Assembly: GCF_025195085.2 (NCBI RefSeq)
Contig: NZ_JANAVY020000017.1
Coordinates: 1 to 64,000, forward strand
DNA: 64,000 nucleotides
From: Vibrio intestinalis
GTDB taxonomy: Bacteria > Pseudomonadota > Gammaproteobacteria > Enterobacterales > Vibrionaceae
Reading direction: 5' to 3'
This document shows, one piece after another, positions 27,731 through 35,036 of this stretch. Each line of letters starts with the position of its first letter. Position 1 is the stretch's first letter. The position numbers and the translations under genes were made by a program. A model generated the notes under the pieces. The model ran no database searches. It saw only the letters and a list, made by a program, of their open reading frames with translations, and was not told where the DNA came from.

Positions 27731-27988
27731 TTATTTATCTCTGTCTCGTTTTTGAACTGGTGGTACGGGGTCGAAGCCCCCATCATTTAAAGGGTGGCAT
27801 TTTAATAGACGTTGGCCTGATAACCAACATCCTTTTACAAAACCGTGAGCTTTCAACGCTTCTATAGCGTAACTGGAGCAAGTTGGTTGGAAACGACAGC
27901 GCGGTCCGATGAGTGGACTAATAAGACCTTGGTAAAGTCGGACGAATCCGATTGCTAACCACGCGAGGGGCGAGACAGTCGTTGCCAT
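27731..27988 (-). CDS. yidD: Membrane protein insertion efficiency factor YidD
   Basis: YidD is a small membrane-associated protein that assists YidC-dependent insertion. The 85 residues show the family core YQGLISPLIGPRCRFQPTCS and SYAIEAL, with the conserved cysteines (CRFQPTC) and KCHPLNDGGFDPVP. Its start overlaps the end of rnpA by 34 bases and it is 2 bases from yidC, a compact conserved cluster. Confidence 0.95.
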   Translation of the reverse strand: MATTVSPLAWLAIGFVRLYQGLISPLIGPRCRFQPTCSSYAIEALKAHGFVKGCWLSGQRLLKCHPLNDGGFDPVPPVQKRDRDK

Positions 27989-28311
27989 AGCTTGTCAAAC
28001 AACTTGAACAATTCATCATTGCTTAAATCTTGCGCGCTTTTCTTGGCAATCACAACAAAATCTTTATTAGGAAGTTGATGTTGTTTGTTACGAAAACTTT
28101 CTCGAGCGAGACGTTTGAAGCGGTTACGACCAACAGCAGTTTTGATTTGCTTTTTCGGAACGGCTAAACCTAATCGAGGATGAGATAGGTTGTTATTACG
28201 AGCAATGATGGTGAAATGAGGTGAGCCAGCTCGGTGAGCTTGCTGGAAGACATTTTGATAATGCTCGGGAGTTAACAAGCGTAACTCCCGATTGAACGCG
28301 TACGTATTCAA
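27955..28311 (-). CDS. rnpA: Ribonuclease P protein component RnpA
   Basis: RnpA is the protein cofactor of RNase P, which matures tRNA 5' ends with the RNA encoded elsewhere. The 118 basic residues contain the signature AVGRNRFKRLARESFR near 60-75. It lies 13 bases after rpmH and overlaps yidD. The C-terminal 11 codons share DNA with the yidD start. Confidence 0.95.
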   Translation of the reverse strand: MNTYAFNRELRLLTPEHYQNVFQQAHRAGSPHFTIIARNNNLSHPRLGLAVPKKQIKTAVGRNRFKRLARESFRNKQHQLPNKDFVVIAKKSAQDLSNDELFKLFDKLWQRLSRPSRG

Positions 28312-28324
28312 AATATTCTAGTGA

Positions 28325-28459
28325 TTATTTTGACAGGCGCGCACGGCCTTTTGCACGACGTGCATTAATTACTTTACGACCGTTCTTAGTAGCCATACGT
28401 GCACGGAAACCGTGAGTACGCTTGCGCTTTAGAACTGAAGGTTGAAAAGTGCGTTTCAT
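28325..28459 (-). CDS. rpmH: 50S ribosomal protein L34
   Basis: Reading the minus strand from ATG 28459 gives 44 residues beginning MKRTFQPSVLKRKRTHGFRA and ending GRARLSK, the universal L34 sequence. L34 is a small, very basic large-subunit protein. It has a moderate ribosome binding site (AAGGTAA) and is followed after 13 bases by rnpA. The rpmH-rnpA pairing next to dnaA and oriC is among the most conserved in bacteria. It is easily missed because of its length. Confidence 0.98.
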   Translation of the reverse strand: MKRTFQPSVLKRKRTHGFRARMATKNGRKVINARRAKGRARLSK

Positions 28460-28551
28460 GTTAATTACCTTTACTGATCAGTAGTTTTAGGTTCTTAGTT
28501 AACCCGGCGTGGGCATTCATATCTTCTTTATATATAAAGAGGACAAACCGA

Positions 28552-28571
28552 CGCCTCTCAACAAAGAGGCG
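28552..28571. repeat. Inverted repeat in the rpmH leader region
   Basis: CGCCTCT (about 28552) and AGAGGCG (about 28565) form a 7-bp stem with a 6-base loop, just downstream of the proximal rpmH promoter on the minus strand. It may be a leader hairpin or a weak terminator for read-through from the ABC operon. Confidence 0.5.
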
Positions 28572-28573
28572 GA

Positions 28574-28602
28574 ATTGTAATCACACTCACAAATCGTGTC
28601 AA
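28574..28602 (-). promoter_or_regulatory. rpmH proximal promoter
   Basis: On the minus strand TTGACA (28602-28597), a 17-base spacer and TACAAT (28579-28574) form a near-consensus sigma70 promoter about 115 bases before rpmH, followed by TCCGCC. Confidence 0.75.
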
Positions 28603-28633
28603 CGATTCATGTATGTGAAATTCCGGTCGGGCG

Positions 28634-28661
28634 ATTATACGTAGTGTGAGCAAAATCTCAA
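28634..28661 (-). promoter_or_regulatory. rpmH distal promoter
   Basis: On the minus strand TTGAGA (28661-28656), a 16-base spacer and TATAAT (28639-28634) lie upstream of the proximal promoter. The GC-rich discriminator CGCCCGACC is the kind seen in stringently controlled ribosomal promoters. The perfect hairpin AAGGATC-ATAC-GATCCTT at 28661-28678 touches the -35 and may end the upstream ABC operon. Confidence 0.65.
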
Positions 28662-28688
28662 GGATCATACGATCCTTATGCTTGATCT

Positions 28689-29426
28689 TTACTCTATTCC
28701 CACTTGATTAAGGAATTTTTTCAGCTTTGGATCTTGCGGGTTATCGAAGATTTCCTGCGGCGATCCCTGTTCGACGATGTGACCATCGGCCATGAAGATC
28801 ACTCTGTCAGCGACTTCTTTGGCAAATTGCATCTCGTGTGTGACCACCAGCATAGTTTGATGCTGAGTGGCTAAGTGCTTCATTAAACTCAATACTTCGC
28901 CCACCCATTCAGGATCGAGCGCGGAGGTTGGCTCATCAAATAGTAGCAGTTCAGGTTGCAAGGCCATAGCGCGGCCAATGCCGACACGTTGCTGTTGACC
29001 ACCTGATAATGCGGCTGGATAGCTGTCACCTTTATCACCAAGGCCAATATCGTCCAGTATTTGCTGCGCGCGAGCTAATGCATCGGCTTTTTTCCAACCA
29101 CGAACGGTAATTAAGCCTTCAGCGATGTTTTGCCTAGCGGTCATATGGGCAAATAAAGCGTAGTTTTGAAACACAAAACCGGTTTTACGGCGCAGAGCGA
29201 GCACTTCCGCTTTGGTGTGCTTTTCGCTGTTCACACTGACATCATCAATGCTGATCGTGCCTTGGTTAGCTTGTTCGAGAAAGTTAACGCAGCGCAGTAA
29301 TGTTGATTTACCAGTACCACTGGAACCAATAATGACGATGATTTCACCTTTATTGATTTCAAGGTTTATGCCTTTAAGAACTTCAGTTTCGCCAAAGCTT
29401 TTATGAATATTGTCTAATTTGATCAT
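28689..29426 (-). CDS. Polar amino acid ABC transporter, ATP-binding protein
   Basis: This is the ATPase of a polar amino acid uptake transporter (GlnQ/TcyN type). The 245 residues show Walker A GSSGTGKST (33-41), the Q-loop VFQNYALF, the signature LSGGQQQRVGIGRA near 139-152 and Walker B LLLFDEPTSALDP near 160-172. Its ATG overlaps the permease stop codon by 4 bases (ATGA), implying coupled translation. The substrate is inferred from the binding protein of the same operon. Confidence 0.92.
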   Translation of the reverse strand: MIKLDNIHKSFGETEVLKGINLEINKGEIIVIIGSSGTGKSTLLRCVNFLEQANQGTISIDDVSVNSEKHTKAEVLALRRKTGFVFQNYALFAHMTARQNIAEGLITVRGWKKADALARAQQILDDIGLGDKGDSYPAALSGGQQQRVGIGRAMALQPELLLFDEPTSALDPEWVGEVLSLMKHLATQHQTMLVVTHEMQFAKEVADRVIFMADGHIVEQGSPQEIFDNPQDPKLKKFLNQVGIE

Positions 29427-30094
29427 CGTACATACGCCTTATTAAGCTTCTCTTCAGCCCAAATTTGTACTCGGGTTAATATCACCACCACACCCCAGTA
29501 AATCAGCGCTACAGCCAAGAAGGCTTCAAAGAACTTAAAGCTGGATGAGGCCTCCATTTGTGCTTTGGCCATAATTTCAGCTACGCCTAGGGTAAAAGCA
29601 AGCGAGGTCGATTTAATCATATCGATGAAGTAGTTCATCAATGAGGGTAAGGCTACGCGGGTGGCTTGTGGCAAGACAATACGGCGCATGGCTTGAGAGG
29701 TGGTCATCCCCACCGACAAACTGGCTTCCATTTGGCTGCGATCAATACCAATAATGGCGGCGCGAATACTTTCTGCCATGTAAGCGGCAAAGTGTAAGGT
29801 TAAGCCGATCACCGCGGCGCTAAAAGCGTCCAGCCCAACTAACGCAGGGAAAACTTGCGGCAGACCGTAGTAAAGCAAAAATAGCTGCACTAACAGTGGT
29901 GTTCCGCGGAAAAAACTGATGTACAGCTGACTTAGTTGATCAAGGCCTGGGAGGCGAAAAACACGAATATTGGCGATAACAACCGCTAAGATCAGTGAAA
30001 ATACCAATCCCCAAGTGGCCATCTCCATGGTTGTGCCGAGATATTTGAATAAAATCGGCATCAGATCCAGCATGTAATTAAAATCGAATCCCAT
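29423..30094 (-). CDS. Polar amino acid ABC transporter, permease
   Basis: This is a HisM/YecS-type permease of 223 residues with about five membrane helices. The ATPase-contact motif is EASLSVGMTTSQAMRRIVLPQA near 141-162. A single permease gene implies a homodimer. It is preceded by a hairpin separating it from the binding-protein gene and overlaps the ATPase gene. Confidence 0.92.
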   Translation of the reverse strand: MGFDFNYMLDLMPILFKYLGTTMEMATWGLVFSLILAVVIANIRVFRLPGLDQLSQLYISFFRGTPLLVQLFLLYYGLPQVFPALVGLDAFSAAVIGLTLHFAAYMAESIRAAIIGIDRSQMEASLSVGMTTSQAMRRIVLPQATRVALPSLMNYFIDMIKSTSLAFTLGVAEIMAKAQMEASSSFKFFEAFLAVALIYWGVVVILTRVQIWAEEKLNKAYVR

Positions 30095-30120
30095 AAACTT
30101 ACCTAACTAGAGAAAACAAA

Positions 30121-30143
30121 AGGTGGAATAGAGCATTCCACCT
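30121..30143 (-). terminator. Intra-operon hairpin between binding-protein and permease genes
   Basis: AGGTGGAAT (30121-30129) and ATTCCACCT (30135-30143) form a perfect 9-bp stem with a 5-base loop. On the minus strand it is followed by TTTGTTTTC. It could act as a partial terminator or a 3' RNA-stabilising structure that favours the binding protein over the membrane components. Confidence 0.65.
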
Positions 30144-30202
30144 TGAACAGAACTTATTTAACTTTAGCCCTTGAACAACGATATCGGGCTAGGGATGGCA
30201 AA

Positions 30203-30949
30203 TTAGTGGGTGATGTCCGCACCAAACCATTTTTCAGAGATTGCTTTTAGAGTGCCGTCTGCACGCATGTCAGCCAGTGCTTTGTTCACTTCTGCTTGAA
30301 GCGCTTTGCCCTTGTCGTTATCAAGGAAAGGCCAAGCATTTTGAATGGTTTCAAACGGTTCGCCTGCCAATTGTAGTGGTAGACCAGTCTTTTTAATCAG
30401 CTCTAGCGCGGATAGGCGATCCATCACAAAGGCATCTGCGCGGCCAAGTGCAACATCATGTTCGATACCTGTATCGTAGGTTTTGACGTTGATCTTGCCA
30501 TCTTTGTCGTAGCTACGTAGCAGTTGCTCAAAGTTAGAACCTAGGTTTACTGCCACGGTTTTGCCCGCTAAATCCGCCACACCTTTAATGTCATCGTTGC
30601 CTTTACGAACGGTGATTTGCGCGCCATCTACCACGTATGGGTCAGCAAATAGGTATTTCGATTTACGTGCGTCCGTCATGGTAATTTGGTTTGAAATCGT
30701 ATCAATACGACCGGTTTCTAGTAGACCAAACAAACCAGAGAAGTTTGCTGTTACGTATTCCACGTTGTAATCATTACGCTTACCAATTTCATCCCATAGA
30801 TCCACTTCAAAGCCTTGCAGCTTGTCTTGCTGAACGAAAGTAAATGGGAAGTAGCGGCCTGACATACCCACTTTAACGTCAGTTGCTGCTTGTACTGTGG
30901 CAGCGGAGAGAGCGATAACTGCAACTGCAGCTTTAATCCAGTTTTTCAT
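30203..30949 (-). CDS. Polar amino acid ABC transporter, periplasmic binding protein (cystine-binding-like)
   Basis: This is a family 3 solute-binding protein. From ATG 30949, which has a GGAGT ribosome binding site, it has 248 residues starting with a signal peptide (MKNWIKAAVAVIALSAATVQA, cut near 21). The family stretches GMSGRYFPFTF, LQGFEVDLWDEIG and the C-terminal DGTLKAISEKWFGADITH resemble the E. coli cystine-binding protein TcyJ (FliY), compared from memory. Cystine or a related amino acid is therefore the likely ligand, not proven. It is the first gene of the operon and is divergent from dnaA. Confidence 0.85.
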   Translation of the reverse strand: MKNWIKAAVAVIALSAATVQAATDVKVGMSGRYFPFTFVQQDKLQGFEVDLWDEIGKRNDYNVEYVTANFSGLFGLLETGRIDTISNQITMTDARKSKYLFADPYVVDGAQITVRKGNDDIKGVADLAGKTVAVNLGSNFEQLLRSYDKDGKINVKTYDTGIEHDVALGRADAFVMDRLSALELIKKTGLPLQLAGEPFETIQNAWPFLDNDKGKALQAEVNKALADMRADGTLKAISEKWFGADITH

Positions 30950-31358
30950 AGTGTGACTCCATGTAATTATGGGGATAAATACTACTGTTCTTGTCTGAAT
31001 TAGATAAATAACCAAGAGCAATAACCTAGACGGCTTAGTAATAAGTTTGTAAATAGAACCCCGTTTAATGGGTTAGACGTTGCAAAGTAGGTTAAGACGA
31101 AGGTGTGGATAACCTGATCGAAAAAACTTTCATTCACAGAGTTATCACCAATTTTAGGATCTAGCTGAAAATGGGCAAATGTGGATCAATGTGTGGGTAA
31201 AAAAGGGACGAGATGTGGGGATCTATCGAATTAAGTCGAAAATATTGTGAATAACTTAGATCTTATTCACTGGATCGTAGATCATTTGCTGGCGATCTCG
31301 GTTATCAACAGGTAAAATCGCCAGTCTTTTCCGATCTATTACTTCGAGTGGGGGCACT
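30950..31358. promoter_or_regulatory. Divergent region between the ABC operon and dnaA, with DnaA boxes
   Basis: This 409-base gene-free region contains one consensus DnaA box TGTGGATAA (31104-31112). Near matches are TGTGAATAA (31246-31254) and TTATCAACA (31302-31310), plus a weaker TTATCACCA (31142-31150). Several GATC sites lie between 31110 and 31340. DnaA autoregulation of dnaA transcription through such boxes is known in E. coli. The GATC density is lower than in oriC and there are no clear 13-mers, so it is read as a promoter rather than an origin. I could not place a convincing -35/-10 pair. Confidence 0.7.
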
Positions 31359-32765
31359 GTGTCATCTTCGCTTTGGTTGCAATGTTTGCAACAGCTTCAA
31401 GAAGAGCTACCAGCTACAGAATTCAGTATGTGGGTACGTCCGTTACAAGCGGAGCTCAATGACAATACGCTCACTTTATTTGCACCCAACCGTTTTGTAT
31501 TGGATTGGGTTCGCGATAAGTATCTCAACAGCATTAATCGTTTATTGCAGGAATACTGCGGTAACGATATTCCAAGTCTACGTTTTGAAGTGGGTAGCCG
31601 CCGTGTCAGTGCGCCTGCTCCAGCACCAAAGCGTACTCCAGCAGACGTAGCAGCAGAGTCTTCAGCGCCAGCGCAACTGCAAGCTCGTAAACCGGTACAT
31701 AAAACTTGGGATGATGATCCACAAGCAGTCGCAAACATTAACCACCGCTCTAACGTAAACCCAAAACACAAGTTCAATAACTTTGTTGAAGGTAAGTCTA
31801 ACCAACTTGGTTTGGCAGCGGCTCGTCAGGTTTCTGACAACCCAGGCGCAGCGTACAACCCACTATTCTTATACGGTGGTACTGGCCTAGGTAAAACGCA
31901 CCTATTGCACGCAGTAGGTAATGCCATTGTGGATAACAAGCCAAACGCGAAAGTGGTGTATATGCACTCTGAGCGTTTCGTGCAAGATATGGTTAAAGCA
32001 CTGCAAAATAACGCGATTGAAGAGTTCAAGCGCTACTACCGCAGTGTTGATGCACTACTTATCGATGATATTCAGTTCTTTGCTAACAAAGAGCGTTCTC
32101 AAGAAGAGTTCTTCCATACTTTCAATGCTCTGCTTGAAGGTAATCAACAGATCATTCTTACCTCTGACCGTTATCCTAAAGAGATCAGTGGTGTAGAAGA
32201 TCGTCTTAAATCTCGCTTTGGTTGGGGTCTAACGGTTGCTATTGAGCCGCCGGAGTTGGAAACCCGCGTCGCGATCTTGATGAAGAAAGCAGAAGACCAC
32301 CAAATTCATCTTGCTGATGAAGTGGCGTTCTTTATTGCTAAGCGTCTACGTTCAAATGTTCGTGAGCTTGAAGGTGCATTGAACCGTGTCATCGCCAACG
32401 CGAACTTTACCGGTCGCCCAATTACGATTGATTTTGTGCGTGAAGCGCTACGTGATCTACTGGCTCTACAAGAAAAGCTGGTGACGATTGATAACATCCA
32501 AAAGACCGTGGCGGAATACTACAAAATCAAAGTCGCCGATTTATTGTCTAAGCGTCGTTCACGCTCTGTTGCGCGTCCTCGTCAGCTTGCTATGGCGCTG
32601 GCCAAAGAGCTAACCAACCACAGCTTGCCTGAAATCGGTGATGCGTTTGGTGGCCGTGACCATACGACTGTACTTCATGCATGTCGTAAGATTGAGCAAC
32701 TACGTGAAGAGAGCCACGATATCAAAGAAGATTACTCGAACTTGATTCGTACCCTTTCTTCTTAA
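31359..32765 (+). CDS. dnaA: Chromosomal replication initiator DnaA
   Basis: DnaA binds its boxes in oriC, forms an ATP-dependent filament, opens the A/T-rich element and helps load DnaB. It starts with GTG 31359 behind a G-rich ribosome binding site (GAGTGGGGG) and has 468 residues. Domain I covers 1-80, followed by a variable proline/alanine-rich linker (about 85-130). The AAA+ domain has Walker A GGTGLGKT (173-180) and Walker B LLIDDIQF. The C-terminal helix-turn-helix has the signature GGRDHTTVLHACRKI. dnaN follows after 72 bases. Confidence 0.98.
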   Translation: MSSSLWLQCLQQLQEELPATEFSMWVRPLQAELNDNTLTLFAPNRFVLDWVRDKYLNSINRLLQEYCGNDIPSLRFEVGSRRVSAPAPAPKRTPADVAAESSAPAQLQARKPVHKTWDDDPQAVANINHRSNVNPKHKFNNFVEGKSNQLGLAAARQVSDNPGAAYNPLFLYGGTGLGKTHLLHAVGNAIVDNKPNAKVVYMHSERFVQDMVKALQNNAIEEFKRYYRSVDALLIDDIQFFANKERSQEEFFHTFNALLEGNQQIILTSDRYPKEISGVEDRLKSRFGWGLTVAIEPPELETRVAILMKKAEDHQIHLADEVAFFIAKRLRSNVRELEGALNRVIANANFTGRPITIDFVREALRDLLALQEKLVTIDNIQKTVAEYYKIKVADLLSKRRSRSVARPRQLAMALAKELTNHSLPEIGDAFGGRDHTTVLHACRKIEQLREESHDIKEDYSNLIRTLSS

Positions 32766-32837
32766 TTCGCTGTATTCTAGTCAGTGGCTTTGTGGCAGTG
32801 ATGCCACTGCAATAACGAATTTTAATAAGAGCGCATT

Positions 32838-33938
32838 ATGAAATTTACCATTCAACGTAGCCACCTTTTGAAACCGCTACAGCAGGTTTCTGGTGCTTTA
32901 GGTGGTCGACCGACGTTGCCAATTTTAGGCAACCTGCTTATCAAGGTTGAAGACAACACACTATCGATGACAGCCACGGATTTAGAAGTGGAGCTGATCA
33001 GCCGAGTAACCCTAGAAGGCGACTTCGAAGCGGGCAGTGTGACCGTACCTTCACGTAAATTCCTTGATATTTGCCGTGGTCTTCCTGACGACTCTGTGAT
33101 CACTTTTGTTCTTGATGGTGATCGCGTTCAAGTGCGCTCTGGCCGTAGCCGATTCTCTCTATCTACGTTACCTGCTAATGACTTTCCAAACATTGAAGAT
33201 TGGCAAAGTGAAGTAGAAGTTTCACTGACACAAGGTGAGCTGCGTGCATTGATTGAGAAAACTCAGTTCTCAATGGCAAACCAAGACGTGCGTTACTACC
33301 TCAACGGTATGTTGTTTGAGATTGAGTCCACCACACTGCGCAGCGTTGCTACTGACGGCCACCGTATGGCGGTATCGCAAACTCAGCTAGGCGCTGACTT
33401 TGCTCAAAAGCAAATCATCGTGCCACGTAAAGGTGTGCAAGAGCTGGTTAAGTTACTAGACGCACCTGAACAGCCGGTTGTGCTGCAAATTGGCAGTTCA
33501 AACCTACGTGCAGAAGTGAACAACTACGTATTTACTTCTAAGCTGGTGGATGGTCGATTCCCTGACTATCGCCGAGTAATGCCGCAAACCACCACCAAAA
33601 CGCTAGAAGCAAGCTGTGACGAATTGCGTCAAGCTTTCTCTCGTGCCGCGATTCTTTCGAATGAAAAATTCCGTGGTGTTCGAGTGAACTTAGCGGACAG
33701 CGAAATGCGCATTACTGCCAACAACCCTGAGCAAGAAGAAGCGGAAGAGATGTTGGACGTGAGCTTTGAAGGTGAAGCGATCGAGATCGGTTTCAACGTT
33801 AGCTATGTATTGGATGTACTCAATACGCTGCGCTGTGAAAAAGTACGTGTGTCGATGTCAGACGCCAATGCCAGCGCATTGATTGAAAACGCCGATGACG
33901 ATAGCGCAATGTACGTGGTAATGCCGATTCGACTCTAG
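32838..33938 (+). CDS. dnaN: DNA polymerase III beta subunit (sliding clamp)
   Basis: DnaN is the ring-shaped processivity clamp of DNA polymerase III and also controls Hda-mediated inactivation of DnaA. The 366 residues start MKFTIQRSHLLKPLQQVSG and end in the conserved YVVMPIRL, where the clamp-binding pocket lies. It lies between dnaA and recF with one base separating it from recF. Confidence 0.98.
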   Translation: MKFTIQRSHLLKPLQQVSGALGGRPTLPILGNLLIKVEDNTLSMTATDLEVELISRVTLEGDFEAGSVTVPSRKFLDICRGLPDDSVITFVLDGDRVQVRSGRSRFSLSTLPANDFPNIEDWQSEVEVSLTQGELRALIEKTQFSMANQDVRYYLNGMLFEIESTTLRSVATDGHRMAVSQTQLGADFAQKQIIVPRKGVQELVKLLDAPEQPVVLQIGSSNLRAEVNNYVFTSKLVDGRFPDYRRVMPQTTTKTLEASCDELRQAFSRAAILSNEKFRGVRVNLADSEMRITANNPEQEEAEEMLDVSFEGEAIEIGFNVSYVLDVLNTLRCEKVRVSMSDANASALIENADDDSAMYVVMPIRL

Positions 33939-33939
33939 C

Positions 33940-35019
33940 ATGCCGCTTACCCGTCTTATTATTCAGCAATTTCGAAACGTTAAAGCCTGTGATATTGAAC
34001 TATCAGCAGGCTTTAACTTTCTTATTGGCCCGAACGGCAGTGGCAAAACCAGCGTGCTGGAAGCCATCTATTTGCTCGGCCATGGTCGTTCATTTAAGAG
34101 TTCATTGACTGGACGAGTGATCCAAAATGAGTGTGACGAGCTGTTTGTACATGGCCGTTTTTTGAACTCGGATCAATTTGAGCTACCAATTGGCATTAAT
34201 AAGCAGCGTGATGGCTCGACAGAGGTTAAAATAGGCGGTCAATCTGGGCAAAAGTTAGCTCAATTGGCACAGGTTCTACCATTGCAGTTAATCCACCCTG
34301 AAGGGTTCGATTTGCTCACTGATGGGCCCAAACATCGCCGTGCATTTATTGATTGGGGTGTGTTTCATACCGAGTCAGCATTTTATGATGCATGGGGACG
34401 TTTTAAGCGTTTGAACAAACAACGCAATGCGTTACTAAAAACTGCGCGCAGTTATCGTGAACTCAGTTACTGGGATCAAGAGATGGCTCGTTTGGCTGAG
34501 AACATTAGCCAATGGCGTGCTCACTATGTGGAGCAAATGACCGCCAAAGCAGAACAAATATGTCGCACATTTTTGCCAGAATTTGATATTCAATTGAAGT
34601 ATTATCGTGGCTGGGATAAGGACACGCCTTATCAAAGCATCCTCGAAAACAACTTCGAGCGTGATCAATCGCTTGGTTACACCTTTAGTGGGCCAAATAA
34701 AGCTGATTTGCGCATAAAAGTGAACGGTACACCAGTTGAAGATGTGCTTTCACGGGGTCAGTTAAAACTGATGGTGTGTGCGTTGCGTGTCGCGCAAGGG
34801 CAGCACCTAACCGAAATGACCGGAAAGCAATGCATTTATCTCATTGATGACTTTGCATCGGAATTAGATAGTCAACGTCGTAAGCGCCTAGCGGATTGCT
34901 TAAAAGAGACGGGGGCTCAAGTTTTTGTAAGCTCTATTACCGAAAGCCAAATCGACGATATGAACGACGATAATGGCAAGATGTTCCATGTGGAACATGG
35001 CACAATAGAGCCAGTATAA
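33940..35019 (+). CDS. recF: DNA replication and repair protein RecF
   Basis: RecF is an SMC-like ATPase that helps load RecA at gapped DNA with RecO and RecR. The 359 residues contain Walker A GPNGSGKT (30-37), the signature LSRGQLKLM near 267-275 and Walker B IYLIDDFASELD near 300-311. The C-terminus encodes KMFHVEHG on a parS-like palindrome (see the separate entry). Confidence 0.97.
   Translation: MPLTRLIIQQFRNVKACDIELSAGFNFLIGPNGSGKTSVLEAIYLLGHGRSFKSSLTGRVIQNECDELFVHGRFLNSDQFELPIGINKQRDGSTEVKIGGQSGQKLAQLAQVLPLQLIHPEGFDLLTDGPKHRRAFIDWGVFHTESAFYDAWGRFKRLNKQRNALLKTARSYRELSYWDQEMARLAENISQWRAHYVEQMTAKAEQICRTFLPEFDIQLKYYRGWDKDTPYQSILENNFERDQSLGYTFSGPNKADLRIKVNGTPVEDVLSRGQLKLMVCALRVAQGQHLTEMTGKQCIYLIDDFASELDSQRRKRLADCLKETGAQVFVSSITESQIDDMNDDNGKMFHVEHGTIEPV
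34982..34997. promoter_or_regulatory. parS-like ParB binding site inside recF
   Basis: TGTTCCATGTGGAACA has perfect 7-base arms (TGTTCCA/TGGAACA) and differs from the Pseudomonas-type parS TGTTCCACGTGGAACA only at the central C. It lies about 11 kb from oriC and 14-15 kb from parAB. ParB sites near oriC are well known; use by this ParB is inferred. Confidence 0.6.
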
Positions 35020-35036
35020 ATAGCGGAAGATAACTC

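Noticed and set aside
31104..31340. Second origin near dnaA because of boxes and GATC sites
   Set aside because: GATC density is lower and there are no A/T-rich 13-mers in register. The full oriC signature is at 23.7-24.06 kb.
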